DNA of 57,510 nt. It comes from Candidatus Aminicenantota bacterium (GTDB lineage: Bacteria > Acidobacteriota > Aminicenantia > Aminicenantales > Saccharicenantaceae). Made by a program: the position numbers and the translations under genes. Positions 1 to 8,962 of this stretch are shown one piece after another (the first letter of the stretch is position 1; each line of letters opens with the position of its first letter). The notes below the pieces were generated by a model, which searched no databases, was not told the origin of the DNA, and worked only from the letters and a program-made list of their open reading frames with translations. Location: assembly GCA_026393975.1 (NCBI GenBank), contig JAPKZD010000002.1:1-57510 (forward strand). Direction: 5' to 3'.

Positions 1-195
1 TTCATCGACGCCGTCGTCGTCTCCTCGCCGATCAAGAACCGGCGGGTCGGGCGGGCCATGCTCGACGAATTCTGCGGCCGGATGGCCAGCCAGAACGTGA
101 CCATCGTCTTGACCCATTTCTTCCTGCCCGAGTTCTTCCTCAAGGCCGGCTTTATCAGCGACAAGCGCTGGGGCGCCCTGGTTAAGTATCTCTAA
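1..195 (+). CDS. GNAT-family acetyltransferase, C-terminal fragment
   Basis: The window opens inside a reading frame whose last 64 codons run to a TAA stop. The visible part carries a basic stretch followed by a small-residue turn (KNRRVGRAML), which resembles the acetyl-CoA pyrophosphate-binding loop of GNAT acetyltransferases. After it come a hydrophobic strand and the ending FFLKAGFISDKRWGALVKYL, typical of the last strands of this fold (a Gly-Phe bend near the end). The N-terminal half and the substrate specificity lie outside the window. The gene converges on the Asp-box protein gene, with 63 bp between the two stops and no clear terminator. The family call rests on one motif and the fold pattern, so it is moderate. 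Confidence 0.55.
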   Translation, partial: FIDAVVVSSPIKNRRVGRAMLDEFCGRMASQNVTIVLTHFFLPEFFLKAGFISDKRWGALVKYL

Positions 196-258
196 ACAAT
201 ACCCAAGCGTAGCTTGCGGGCCACCTGACAGCTGTCCCTGCGATCTGACGAACGAGCG

Positions 259-3200
259 CTAGCGGTCGAGAACGATCTCCGGCAGGTTCGCCGCTTTGAG
301 CACGGTGTTGAGGGCGGCGAGCTCGCGCGTCCGGAACGATTCCCATTTATCGATAAGAGCGCGCAGGGCTTGGCGCCTTTCCGTGACCGCGGCGACGAGC
401 TGGCTCGTCGGGGCGGCATCGGCCTCCTGGAGCATGTTCATCAGCGAATTGAGAGAGCCGCCGACGCTCGTGAGCGTGTCCTGGGCCCCAGCGCTTCCGG
501 GACCTCCCGGGCCCATCTGACCGCCCATGCCGCCGGGTCCGCCGGCGCCGCCCTCGAGAGCGGCCGCTTTCTTGTCGAACGCGGCCAGGGGCTCCGTGAC
601 CTCTACCGGGCTCTGGGCTTTGGCGACTGCTTCCTGGGCCTTTTTGACCCGCCCGCGCAGGGCGCGCATCTTCTGGAGGGCGACCTGGGATTCGAGGACT
701 CCGTCGTACATCGTCCGGGACAGCTCGAACTGCTGGGCGAGCCCCGCCGAGGAGGTCTTGACGCGCGGATCCATCCGTAGGGCAAGCGGCTGTTTGAGCG
801 TTTGGCCGTCGACCGTGAGCTTGACGGTGTAGAGGCCGGGGGGCGCCCAGATCGAATTCGGGGCAGGGACGGTGTCATGGGGCGTGGCCGCGATGGGCAG
901 GCCGGCGCGCCGGCCGCCGCCTGCGAGGGGCTGGTAGCGCATGTCCCAGAGGAAGCGATGTAGGCCCGCCGCCGTCTTGAGCGTCAGGGGCTTGCGGTAC
1001 CAGTAAAGCGGGACGGGCGCGCTCTCCGGCGTCGGGTATTCGCCTTTGTCCTCGCTCGTGTAACGCCGGATGACGCGTCCGGTTCCGTCGGCGATCTCGA
1101 TCGTGACCGGCCCGGAGGCGTCGGATTTGAGAGCGTAGTCGATGACCGCGCCGTCGGGCGGGTTCTCGCCGCCGGGCTCGTCCGGCGGCAGGGGCGTGTC
1201 CGTGTTCATGTTCCAGCGGACGCGCGTCGCGATCTGCGGCCGGAAGAGCGTCGCTTCGGCCGCGGCCGTCTTTTCGTCGAGTTGGCGGAGCGGCGTGATG
1301 TTATCCAGGATCCAGAAGCCCCGTCCGTGGGTGGCCGCGACCAGGTCGTCGTCCTTGACGACGATGTCGCGAACCGAGCTCGGGGCCATGTTCAGGCGAA
1401 GCGTCTGCCAGTGGTCCCCGTCGTCGAAGGAGACGTAGACCTGGCGCTCGGTCGCCGCGAAAAGAAGGCCCCGCCGCACGGGGTCTTCGCGGACGGCGTT
1501 CGTCGGCGCGCCGTCGGGGAGGCCGTTCACGATCTCGATCCAAGTCTTGCCGCCGTCGTGGGTCCGGTAGATGTGCGGCCGCATGTCGTCGAGGCGGAGG
1601 GTGTTGACCGCGGCATAGGCGGTCAGGGCGTCGAAGCGTCCGGCGTCCATGACCGAAACCTTGGCCCAGGGGGTGAGCTGCGGCGGAGTGACGTCGATCC
1701 AAGTGAGGCCGCCGTTCGCTGTCACGTGGATGAGGCCGTCGTCCGTGCCGACCCAGATGCGGTTAACGTCGACGTAAGAGGGCGCGACGGTGTAGATGAC
1801 GCCGCGGCGCGGGGGCTGGGCCGACGGCTCGCCTTTATACTCGCCGACGCCCGCCGGCACGTCCCAGGTCTCGCGGGTGAGGTCGGGACTGATTTGCGTC
1901 CAGCTCTGGCCGCCGTTACGGGTCTTCCAGAGCGTGTTCGCCGCGAAATAGAGCGTTCGGGGGTCGACGGGGGAGAAAAGAACGGGCTGGGTGCGGACGG
2001 CCCGCCAATCGGGCGCGCGGGAGACCCTGGGACCGACCGTTTGGACCTGTCCGGTGCGCCGGTCCCAGCGCGTCACGTTGCGTCCGCCGTAGACGATGTC
2101 CGGGTCGAGCGGGTCGGGCGCGGCGTAGCCGTACTCGTCGACGCCGACGGTGCGCCACTCGCGGAAGGTGATCCGGCCGTCGTCGCCCCGGCTCAAGACG
2201 CCGGCCGAGCCGCTCTCCTGCTGGCCGCTGTAAACTCGGTAGGGGAAGGCGTTGTCGGCCGCGACGTGATAGAGCTGGGCCGTCGGCTGGTTGTACCAGG
2301 AGCTCCAGGTTTCGCCGCCGTTGACGGTGATCGCGGCACCCTGGTCGCTCGTGTAGAGGATGACGTCGGGGTTCGAGGGGTTGATCCAGAGGTTCTGGTA
2401 GTCGTCGCCGCCCGGGGCGCCCTTGAACGCGCGGAAAGTGCGGCCGCCGTCGGTCGATTTCCAGGAGACGGTCGAGACGACGAAAACCGTGTCGGGATCG
2501 GAGGGGTGGACGGCGACGCGCGGCAGGTCGCCGCCGCCGATGCGTCCGGCCGGGCGCGTGTCGGGGAGCCGGGCCCATGTCGCGCCGGCGTCGTCCGAGC
2601 GGAAGAGCGCCGTGCCGCGGGCGAAGGCGACCACGGCGTAGATGCGGCGCGGAGCGGACGGCGCGATGCCGAGGTTGATCTGGACGACTGTGTCCGCGGC
2701 GGCGGAGGACTCGGTGGGTGCGGCGGGCGTGCTGGAGCCGGCGCCGGCCGGCGCGTTGGTGTCGAGCTTGCGCCAATTCGTGCCGCCGTCGATCGACTTG
2801 AACAGCCCGCCGTGCGGGCCGCTCCAGGCGGCGTTCTCCCAGGGACCTTGGCGCGATTCCCAGAGCCCGGCGTAGACAATGGCCGGGCTCGAGGGGTCGA
2901 AAGCGAGTTCCGAGCCGCCCGTGTTCTCGTCGACGTAGAGGACGCGCTCGAAGGTCAGGCCGCCGTCGAGGGAGCGGTAGATGCCGCGCTCCTCGTTCGG
3001 GCCGTAGGGGTGGCCGAGGACGGCGGCGAAGACGCGGTCGGGGTTTCGCGGATCGACGATGATCTGCGGGATCTGCTGGCCGTCGCGAAGGCCGAGGTGG
3101 GTCTCGGTCGCGCCGGCGTCGGTCGATTTGTAGATGCCGTCGCCGACCGAGAGGTCGGGCCGCTGGAGGCCCTCGCCCGAGGCGACGTAGACGATGTCGG

Positions 3201-3543
3201 GGTTCGAGGGCGAGACGGCGATGGCCCCGATCGAGCCCGTCGGCTGGTCGTCGAAGATGGGGCGCCAGGTGCGTCCGTAGTCGGTCGTCTTCCAGACGCC
3301 GCCGTTGCAGACGCCCATGTAGAAGACGTTGGGCTGGGAGGGGACCCCGGCCACGGCCCGGGTGCGGCCGGCGCGGTAGGGGCCGATCGACCGCCAGCGC
3401 ATTTCGGAGAAGAGGTTCTGGTCGGAGGGCTGGGCCGAAAGGGGAGGGGCGAAGAGCGGGAAGAGGAGAAAGGCGAGCGCGGCTATCGCGGCGGGCCTTA
3501 GTGTGATTCTTGGGATCGAAGGAATTCTATGGTGTGCGGTCAC
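259..3543 (-). CDS. Secreted Asp-box (BNR/sortilin-like) beta-propeller protein, 1094 aa
   Basis: This is a large exported protein of the VPS10/sortilin or glycosyl-hydrolase-like BNR class, whose function in bacteria is poorly defined. At least ten Asp-box loops of the form SxDxGxTW are visible (TTDYGRTW, SLDGGLTF, SIDGGTNW, SDDAGATW, STDGGRTF, TRNGGQSW, THDGGKTW and others), which implies a multi-blade propeller. A C-terminal non-propeller region follows, with a Gly/Met/Pro-rich low-complexity stretch near residues 1020-1045. I place the start at GTG 3543: AGGAGG lies 7-8 bases upstream, and the protein then begins with a basic region, a hydrophobic core (residues about 13-33) and a PLSAQ cleavage site. 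Reading further upstream would run the coding region into the promoter. One Asp box reads STDAGATE, with Glu where the family has Trp. The gene stands alone, divergent from the XRE/ImmA gene. Confidence 0.85.
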   Translation of the reverse strand: MTAHHRIPSIPRITLRPAAIAALAFLLFPLFAPPLSAQPSDQNLFSEMRWRSIGPYRAGRTRAVAGVPSQPNVFYMGVCNGGVWKTTDYGRTWRPIFDDQPTGSIGAIAVSPSNPDIVYVASGEGLQRPDLSVGDGIYKSTDAGATETHLGLRDGQQIPQIIVDPRNPDRVFAAVLGHPYGPNEERGIYRSLDGGLTFERVLYVDENTGGSELAFDPSSPAIVYAGLWESRQGPWENAAWSGPHGGLFKSIDGGTNWRKLDTNAPAGAGSSTPAAPTESSAAADTVVQINLGIAPSAPRRIYAVVAFARGTALFRSDDAGATWARLPDTRPAGRIGGGDLPRVAVHPSDPDTVFVVSTVSWKSTDGGRTFRAFKGAPGGDDYQNLWINPSNPDVILYTSDQGAAITVNGGETWSSWYNQPTAQLYHVAADNAFPYRVYSGQQESGSAGVLSRGDDGRITFREWRTVGVDEYGYAAPDPLDPDIVYGGRNVTRWDRRTGQVQTVGPRVSRAPDWRAVRTQPVLFSPVDPRTLYFAANTLWKTRNGGQSWTQISPDLTRETWDVPAGVGEYKGEPSAQPPRRGVIYTVAPSYVDVNRIWVGTDDGLIHVTANGGLTWIDVTPPQLTPWAKVSVMDAGRFDALTAYAAVNTLRLDDMRPHIYRTHDGGKTWIEIVNGLPDGAPTNAVREDPVRRGLLFAATERQVYVSFDDGDHWQTLRLNMAPSSVRDIVVKDDDLVAATHGRGFWILDNITPLRQLDEKTAAAEATLFRPQIATRVRWNMNTDTPLPPDEPGGENPPDGAVIDYALKSDASGPVTIEIADGTGRVIRRYTSEDKGEYPTPESAPVPLYWYRKPLTLKTAAGLHRFLWDMRYQPLAGGGRRAGLPIAATPHDTVPAPNSIWAPPGLYTVKLTVDGQTLKQPLALRMDPRVKTSSAGLAQQFELSRTMYDGVLESQVALQKMRALRGRVKKAQEAVAKAQSPVEVTEPLAAFDKKAAALEGGAGGPGGMGGQMGPGGPGSAGAQDTLTSVGGSLNSLMNMLQEADAAPTSQLVAAVTERRQALRALIDKWESFRTRELAALNTVLKAANLPEIVLDR

Positions 3544-3633
3544 GGGGTGTCCTCCTATTCTCAGCGCTGGGATTTCAAGCTTCTTCCCGGCGAGCACTGG
3601 CATTGGCATTGTCGAGACCGAATCTCTGCGCCG

Positions 3634-3663
3634 AATATATGAAAAGCGGGGGAGTGATGTCAA
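3634..3663 (-). promoter_or_regulatory. Promoter of the Asp-box protein gene
   Basis: On the minus strand a perfect TTGACA (3663-3658) is followed after 18 bp by TATATT (3639-3634). The predicted transcript starts near 3627 and gives a leader of about 85 nt before the GTG at 3543. This supports the downstream start codon for the propeller protein. Confidence 0.6.
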
Positions 3664-3767
3664 ATGGTGTGTGCCCTCTTTGTGGTCCGATACCTAGTAA
3701 GAGACGACCGCCTCGACTTTCTCCAGGCCCGGTATCATTACTGATCCTCATCCCCGGAATAAAAAAA

Positions 3768-3810
3768 GTAGTTGACAAACGTCTTTAATGGTTGTATATT
3801 GTCAACCTAC
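3768..3810 (+). promoter_or_regulatory. Promoter with dyad operator for the XRE/ImmA gene
   Basis: TTGACA at 3772-3777 and TATATT at 3795-3800 are spaced exactly 17 bp apart. The same bases form an inverted repeat, GTTGACAA (3771-3778) against TTGTCAAC (3799-3806). It extends on both sides as GTA-GTTGACAA and TTGTCAAC-CTAC, with one extra base on the right. One arm covers the -35 and the other the -10 and start region, as expected for an autorepressor site. The next gene encodes an XRE-type DNA-binding protein, the obvious candidate ligand (inference). The leader would be only about 14 nt. Confidence 0.65.
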
Positions 3811-3820
3811 AGGGGAAAAG

Positions 3821-5107
3821 ATGACATCTGACTCGAGCCGCAAGCTTCCCGAGACCCCCTTCAGTGTCCGTCTGAAGGCCGCCCGCAAGATGGCCGGGCT
3901 GAGCATGGAGGACCTGGCCAAGCAACTCGGGGGAATAGTCACGAAGCAGGCCATCGGGAAATATGAGAAGGGCCGGATGATGCCGACGCCTGAAGTCATG
4001 GAGCGGTTGATAAAAGTCCTCCAAATCGCGACCTGGGGTGCCGCGCCCCTGATCACGCTGAAAAGCCGCGAGCACCCGCTTCTCAGGAGACGGGGGTTGC
4101 TGCGGCTTTTGAGTAAGAACCAAGAGACGGCCGATGACGATGACACTCGGAAGCGGGAGAGCTCCGAACCGGAGGACCTGGCAAGTGTCGCGAAGGCCGT
4201 GCCTCTCCTGCCCGAGGGCGGCTACCCATCGCTCGCCGTGAGGCGGGCCCGCCATGCGGCCGCGTGGGAATCCGATGCCGCCTTGGACCGGATCCGGTTT
4301 CGGGAGGGAGAGAGGCTGCCTGCCAAGACGAAGTCGGCCCTGGAGTACCAAGTCGCCGATTATCTCCAAAAATACCTGGAACTCGAATCGATCCTGGGCC
4401 TGGCGGCCGCCTTTGAGAACCCCGTCGCGAATCTGACGGTCCGGACGAGCGAAGAAGTCGAGACCGCGGCCTCTGAAGTCCGTCGCCGCTGGGAGCTTGG
4501 CTCCGGCCCCGTCGTGAACCTCCTGGGCCTGCTCGAGGCCAAGGGCATCGTGGTTTACGAAACGAGGGGCATCGACGGGTTCGACGGCCTTTCGGGGAGG
4601 TTCGGGATGGCTCCCTTCGTCGCGGTCAGCCTGGATTTTCCCGCCGACCGGGTCCGCTTCACGGCCGCCCACGAGCTGGGTCACGTGCTGTGCGACTTCT
4701 CGGCAAACGAGAGCCCCGAAAGCCAGTGCCACGCGTTCGGAGCCGCGTTCCTCCTGCCCAGGGCTGCGCTCGAGAAGGCGTTCGCGCCGTCGCGGCGCAA
4801 GATCGGCCTCGGCGAGCTCGGGGAGGTCAAGGAGGCCTTCGGCATCTCGCTCCAGGCGATCATGTACCGGGCCCACGCCTTGGGGCTCGTGAGCGACAGG
4901 CAGTTGCGGTCGTTTCGCGAGACGGTCAAGGCCAAGGGTTGGTCGACGACCGAGCCGGTGGAGTACGCGGGCAAGGAGCGCGCGGCGAGGTTCCGCCGGC
5001 TCCTCCATTACGCGGTCGCCGCGGACATCCTGGACGTGGAGCGGGCGGCGGAGATGGCCGGCGTTCCGGCCGAAGAGCTGAAGAAAGAGATCGGAGAGAT
5101 TTTCTGA
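3821..5107 (+). CDS. XRE-family HTH regulator fused to ImmA/IrrE-type metallopeptidase, 428 aa
   Basis: Residues about 14-70 form a lambda-repressor-like helix-turn-helix (SVRLKAARKMAGLSMEDLAK, then TKQAIGKYEKGRMMPTPEVM). A charged linker follows, then a DUF955/ImmA-IrrE zinc peptidase domain with the HELGH metal motif at residues 284-288. Proteins of this build are known to control mobile elements (ImmA) or stress regulons (IrrE) by cleaving a repressor in trans; here sensor and DNA reader are one chain. An upstream in-frame ATG at 3788 lies inside the promoter, so ATG 3821 is used, with AGGGG five bases before it. The ARPP-1 gene follows after 40 bp on the same strand and is probably co-transcribed. 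The dyad over the promoter suggests autoregulation. Confidence 0.85.
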   Translation: MTSDSSRKLPETPFSVRLKAARKMAGLSMEDLAKQLGGIVTKQAIGKYEKGRMMPTPEVMERLIKVLQIATWGAAPLITLKSREHPLLRRRGLLRLLSKNQETADDDDTRKRESSEPEDLASVAKAVPLLPEGGYPSLAVRRARHAAAWESDAALDRIRFREGERLPAKTKSALEYQVADYLQKYLELESILGLAAAFENPVANLTVRTSEEVETAASEVRRRWELGSGPVVNLLGLLEAKGIVVYETRGIDGFDGLSGRFGMAPFVAVSLDFPADRVRFTAAHELGHVLCDFSANESPESQCHAFGAAFLLPRAALEKAFAPSRRKIGLGELGEVKEAFGISLQAIMYRAHALGLVSDRQLRSFRETVKAKGWSTTEPVEYAGKERAARFRRLLHYAVAADILDVERAAEMAGVPAEELKKEIGEIF

Positions 5108-5147
5108 TAGGAATGACAAAGGAAAAGGGAGGTTAAGGAAAAAACAA

Positions 5148-6167
5148 ATGGGCAAGTCTGTCGATTCTTATCTCTTGGGCATGGAGCTCGGCGCGGCGCA
5201 GAGCTTCGAGAACATGACGGTTTTCGGGCTCCTGACATCGCTTAACGGCGGTCCGGAGTACGTCACCCTCAAGGAAGCGCTCGAGACGGGCGTTTTCACC
5301 GTCACCGAGGTGAGCGAGGGCGGCTCGGTCCCGGAACTCAAGGTCGAAAATAGGAGCGACATCGCCGTGCTCCTCCTCGACGGCGAGGAGCTGAGGGGCG
5401 CGAAACAGAACCGGGTGCTTAACACGACGATCCTCGTCGCGCCGAAGTCGGCGATGAAAGTCCCGGTGAGCTGCACCGAGCACGGCAGGTGGAGCTACGA
5501 ATCCAGACAGTTCGCCGAGTCGGGTAACGTCATGGCCGCGTCGATGCGGGGCGTCAACCTGCGTGAAGTGAACCGGAACCTGGAGGTGTCGAAGGAGTTC
5601 CGCTCGAACCAGGCGATGATCTGGGATAACGTCGCCGAGATGGCCTGGGACATGAAAGTCAGCTCGAGGACCGGGGCCATGCGCGACGTTTTCGAGGCCA
5701 AGGGCGCCGACCTCGACGGGTATCTTAAGAACTTCAAGGCGGCCGAAGGCCTGAAGGGGATCCTCGTGTTCATCGACGGCAAGCCGGCCGGGATGGACTT
5801 CGTCTCGCGGGACAAGGCGTTCGGGGCGCTCTTCCCCAAGCTCGTCAAGAGCTACGCCATGGAGGCGATGCTCCTCCGCGAGCGCCGAAAGGCAGGGAGA
5901 GGCAAGGACGGAGCGGACAAGGCCACAGTCAAGCCCGGAGCTGATGACGCCCGGGAATTTCTGAAGCGGGCCGCGGCGTGCGAGGAGAAAAAGTACGAGT
6001 CGGTTGGAATGGGCTGGTCCTATCGCTATTCCGGTGCGGGCATCGTCGGGTCGGCCCTGGCCGTCGACGAGAAGGTCGTCCACATGGCCTTCTTCAGCGT
6101 CGCCGAGGCCGAGGTTTCGGGGAATATGGCCGGGACCGGCATGAGGCGCAACTTCCGTATCGTCTGA
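5148..6167 (+). CDS. ARPP-1 (DUF6569) domain protein, 339 aa
   Basis: The N-terminal two thirds match the ARPP-1 domain signature by eye: a leading FENMTVFGLL, the core TEVSEGGSVPELKVENRSD, then LLLDGEELRGAKQNRVLN and a PVSCTEHGRW segment. The name stands for ADP-ribosylglycohydrolase and rhodanese-phosphatase associated protein. It was defined by comparative genomics and no biochemical activity is established. There is no signal peptide or membrane segment, so it is likely cytoplasmic. A Lys/Asp-rich linker lies near residues 245-265, and a C-terminal segment with GMGWSYRYSG follows. It lies 40 bp after the XRE/ImmA gene, with purine-rich ribosome-binding sequence upstream (GGGAGG, then AAGGA closer to the ATG). 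The pair looks like a two-gene unit. The stop lies 12 bp from the convergent pmbA stop. Confidence 0.75.
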   Translation: MGKSVDSYLLGMELGAAQSFENMTVFGLLTSLNGGPEYVTLKEALETGVFTVTEVSEGGSVPELKVENRSDIAVLLLDGEELRGAKQNRVLNTTILVAPKSAMKVPVSCTEHGRWSYESRQFAESGNVMAASMRGVNLREVNRNLEVSKEFRSNQAMIWDNVAEMAWDMKVSSRTGAMRDVFEAKGADLDGYLKNFKAAEGLKGILVFIDGKPAGMDFVSRDKAFGALFPKLVKSYAMEAMLLRERRKAGRGKDGADKATVKPGADDAREFLKRAAACEEKKYESVGMGWSYRYSGAGIVGSALAVDEKVVHMAFFSVAEAEVSGNMAGTGMRRNFRIV

Positions 6168-6179
6168 TCGAATTTAGAT

Positions 6180-7520
6180 TTATTCGCCGGCGACGGTCAT
6201 CTCGGCGACCTTGACGGTCGGGCCGGTGACCGGGCTATGGAACTCGAGGTCGCTGCCGATAGCTTCGATCCCCTCGAGGATTCGGCCCAGGTTCCCGGAG
6301 ATCGTGACCTCGGAGACGGGATAGGCGACCTCGCCGTCCTCGACCCACAGGCCGAACGCCCCGCGCGAGATGTCGCCGGTCACGGAATTCAGCCCGTGGC
6401 CGAGCGTCCGGATGAGGATGAGGCCCCTCTTCGTCCCGGCGATGATGTCTTTGTGCGATACGGTCCCGGCCTCGAGATAGAAGTTGTTCGGCCCGACGCC
6501 GTTGCCGTCGGCATTTCCAGTCGACTTTAGTCGGAGCTTTCGGGCCGCGTAATAGTTGCAGAGGTAGTTTTTGAGGACGCCGCGTTCGATGACGACGGTC
6601 CGTCGCGACGGCATGCCGTCCGAGTCGAAGGGATGCGTGCCGAGCTCTCCCGGCAGGAGTCCGTCGTCGACGACCGTGAGACGCTCGTTCCCGACGCGCC
6701 GGCCGAGCTTGCCCTCGAGGAACGTGGCTTTCTGATAGACGGCCGTCCCCGTGACACAGCCGAATAAAAACCCCATCAGCCATGCCGTCTGGGTCGGTTC
6801 GAAGATGACCGGCACGTTCTGGGTCTTGACCTTCCGCGGCTTGAGCTGGCGGACCGTCCGCTCGACGGCCTTGCGGGCGATCGCCTCGGGGCTCTCGAGG
6901 TCCTTGAAGTGGCGCTTCGACGAGGACCAGGAGTCCTCGACCCGGTTGTCGGTGTCGCCCGCCTGGAGTCCGACGCCGAGGCCGCAGTAGGTCTGCTCGT
7001 ACTCACCGACGAAGCCGTTCGACATGGCCAGGACCGAGCGGATCTCGTTCGAGGCGAAAGTCGCCCCGTACGAGTTGGTGATGCGCTTATCGCGGAGGGC
7101 GGCCCGCTCCGTGGCGAGGGCCAGGCCGATCTTCGTCTTGGAGTCGAGCCCGGCGACGGCCGGGTCGTAGAGCTTGAGCGCCACAGCGTCAACCCGTTCT
7201 TTCGATAGCGGGGCCAACCCGGCGAACTCGTCCGGATTCCCGAGCTCCGCCCGCCGCACGGCGTTCCTGACGAGCCGCTTGAGGGTCCCCATTTCCAGGT
7301 CAGACGAGCTGGCGAAGGCGGTCTTTTTGTCTTTGATGACGCGCAGGCCGCAGACGCGCGACCCGGCTTCGATGAGCTGTTCGATCCTACCCTTGCGGAC
7401 GTCGACGTTGAACTCGTAGCCGTCGGAGACGGAGACATCGGCCTCGTCCGCGCCGCTCGTGCGGGCGAAGGCGACGAGCGTCTCGGCCAGGTCGCGGAGC
7501 GTCGGCGCCTCTTTCTTCAC
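6180..7520 (-). CDS. pmbA: TldE/PmbA, partner of the TldD metalloprotease, 446 aa
   Basis: This is the non-catalytic partner of the TldD/TldE heterodimeric protease, which in E. coli matures microcin B17 and degrades CcdA and unfolded peptides. The length fits E. coli PmbA (450 aa). The usual PmbA features are present: a C-terminal half with ELGTHPFDSDGMPSRRTVV, a GNADGNGVGPNNFYLEAG segment, then GLWVEDGEVAYPVSEVTISG. No HExxxH motif is present, as expected. I chose GTG 7520 as the start: it overlaps the tldD TGA as GTGA and has GGAGG six bases upstream. A longer frame from 7604 would lie inside tldD. Translation is probably coupled to tldD. Confidence 0.93.
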   Translation of the reverse strand: MKKEAPTLRDLAETLVAFARTSGADEADVSVSDGYEFNVDVRKGRIEQLIEAGSRVCGLRVIKDKKTAFASSSDLEMGTLKRLVRNAVRRAELGNPDEFAGLAPLSKERVDAVALKLYDPAVAGLDSKTKIGLALATERAALRDKRITNSYGATFASNEIRSVLAMSNGFVGEYEQTYCGLGVGLQAGDTDNRVEDSWSSSKRHFKDLESPEAIARKAVERTVRQLKPRKVKTQNVPVIFEPTQTAWLMGFLFGCVTGTAVYQKATFLEGKLGRRVGNERLTVVDDGLLPGELGTHPFDSDGMPSRRTVVIERGVLKNYLCNYYAARKLRLKSTGNADGNGVGPNNFYLEAGTVSHKDIIAGTKRGLILIRTLGHGLNSVTGDISRGAFGLWVEDGEVAYPVSEVTISGNLGRILEGIEAIGSDLEFHSPVTGPTVKVAEMTVAGE

Positions 7521-8953
7521 GACGTGCCTCCGACCGTCATCTTTTCGATCCGGAGCGTCGGGCAGCCGTCCGTGACCGGGACGTCCTGGCCGTCCTTGCT
7601 GCACGTGCCGGTCTGGAGGCCGAACTCGAGGTCCGAGCCGACCCTGTCGATCTTCTTTAAAATGTCGATATTCGTGCCGATGAGGGTCGCCTGCTTGACG
7701 GGAGCCGTGAGCTTGCCGTCCTCGATGAGGTAGCCGAGGCTGACGGAGAAGGTGAACTTGCCCGAGTCCTCGACCTGGCCGCCGGAGAGGCTGGCGACAT
7801 AAAACCCCTTCTTGACCGAGCGGAGGATGTCCTCGGGCGCGTCGTCGCCCGCCGCGATGTAGGTGTTGGCCATCCGCGGGATGGGCGCGCAGCTATAGTC
7901 CTGTCGCCGGCCATGGCCGGTCAGCCGGCCGCGCATCAGCCGGCACGAGAGCTTGTCCTGGAGCAGGCCGCGGATGACGCCTTTTTCGATGAGCAGGGTC
8001 TTCCGCGGGGGAGTGCCCTCGTCGTCGATGTTGTAGGAACCGCGGAACGAGGGGATGGTCGGGTCGTCGTAGATCGTCACGAGCGGAGAGCCGACCTTTT
8101 TTCCCATCTTGTTCCAGAAGACCGAGGTCTTCTTGCGGGTGAAGTCCGCCTCGAGGAGATGACCGACGGCCTCGTGGATGAGGACGCCGCTGTGGCCCGG
8201 GGCGAGGACGATGGGCATTTCGCCGGCCGGGGCGTCGGCCGCCTCGAGCAGAAGCACAGCCTCGCGCGCGGCCTCTTCGCCGATGCGGCGCGGCGTCAGG
8301 GTGTCGCGGAAATACTCGAGGCCGACACGGCCGCCGCCGCCCCAGTAACCGGACTCGCGCTTGCCGTCCTTCTCGGAGATGGCAACGCAGACGAGCTTGA
8401 CCATGGGCCGGGTGTCGTGGACGAGGAGGCCCTCGGAGTTGGCGATGCACATGTGCTTGAGGCTGTCCGAGTAGTGGGCCTTGACCTTGGCGATGCGCTT
8501 ATCGAACGCCTGGGCCGCGGCGTAGGCTTCGCGGACGAGGCCCATTTTCGCGCTGAGAGAGGCCTTGTGGGCGGGGCGGCGGACGACGTAGCGGCTCGCC
8601 GCCCGGGTCCGGTCGCGGAGGGCCGGGGGTGGAACCGCGCCAGCCTTGCCGCGGGCGATGGCGGCTGCCGTTTGAGCCGTCTTGCGGACCTTGTCGAGGG
8701 AGAGGTCGTTCGTGTAGCCGAAGCCCGTTCTGTCGCCGCGGATGACGCGGATGCCCAGCCCGATGCTCACGGCTTCAGCCGTTTCCTTGATGATGTCCTC
8801 CTCCATGTTGATGAAGTCGTAGGTCCGGTACTCCATGAAGATCTCGGCGAAGTCGCCGCCGCTCGAAAGGGCCAGGCCGAGGACTGAACGCAGGTCGGCC
8901 GGCGAGAGCCCGAAGTGGTCGACATAGGGGGGAGGGGCGTTGGGCTTATTCAC
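7517..8953 (-). CDS. tldD: TldD metalloprotease, 478 aa
   Basis: This is the catalytic subunit of the TldD/TldE zinc protease. The TldD-type HExxxH motif is at residues 260-265 (HEAVGH), preceded by LAPGHSGVLI. The later motifs GSYNIDDEGTPPRKTLLIEKG and the Cys-containing C-terminal block (GLQTGTCSKDGQ) are also in place. It starts with GTG at 8953; the only upstream purine run is a weak GGGG. A -10-like CATTAT ends ten bases before the GTG, so the mRNA may have almost no leader. It is the first gene of a tldD-pmbA operon and is divergent from nadC, with a 64-bp palindrome between them. The actual substrate in this organism is unknown; no RiPP precursor gene is visible nearby. Confidence 0.93.
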   Translation of the reverse strand: MNKPNAPPPYVDHFGLSPADLRSVLGLALSSGGDFAEIFMEYRTYDFINMEEDIIKETAEAVSIGLGIRVIRGDRTGFGYTNDLSLDKVRKTAQTAAAIARGKAGAVPPPALRDRTRAASRYVVRRPAHKASLSAKMGLVREAYAAAQAFDKRIAKVKAHYSDSLKHMCIANSEGLLVHDTRPMVKLVCVAISEKDGKRESGYWGGGGRVGLEYFRDTLTPRRIGEEAAREAVLLLEAADAPAGEMPIVLAPGHSGVLIHEAVGHLLEADFTRKKTSVFWNKMGKKVGSPLVTIYDDPTIPSFRGSYNIDDEGTPPRKTLLIEKGVIRGLLQDKLSCRLMRGRLTGHGRRQDYSCAPIPRMANTYIAAGDDAPEDILRSVKKGFYVASLSGGQVEDSGKFTFSVSLGYLIEDGKLTAPVKQATLIGTNIDILKKIDRVGSDLEFGLQTGTCSKDGQDVPVTDGCPTLRIEKMTVGGTS

Positions 8954-8962
8954 GGCCCCGCA

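Noticed and set aside
1282-3501. A 739-codon open frame antisense to the Asp-box protein gene
   Set aside because: It lacks any family signature, is Asp/Val/Arg-rich as expected for the complement of GC-biased codons, and the opposite strand encodes a clear multi-repeat protein. Similar long antisense frames over ileS, acnB and the OPT gene were rejected for the same reason.
3788-3820. ATG 3788 as start of the XRE/ImmA protein
   Set aside because: This codon lies between the -35 and -10 of the promoter and before the predicted transcript start; ATG 3821 has a ribosome-binding site.
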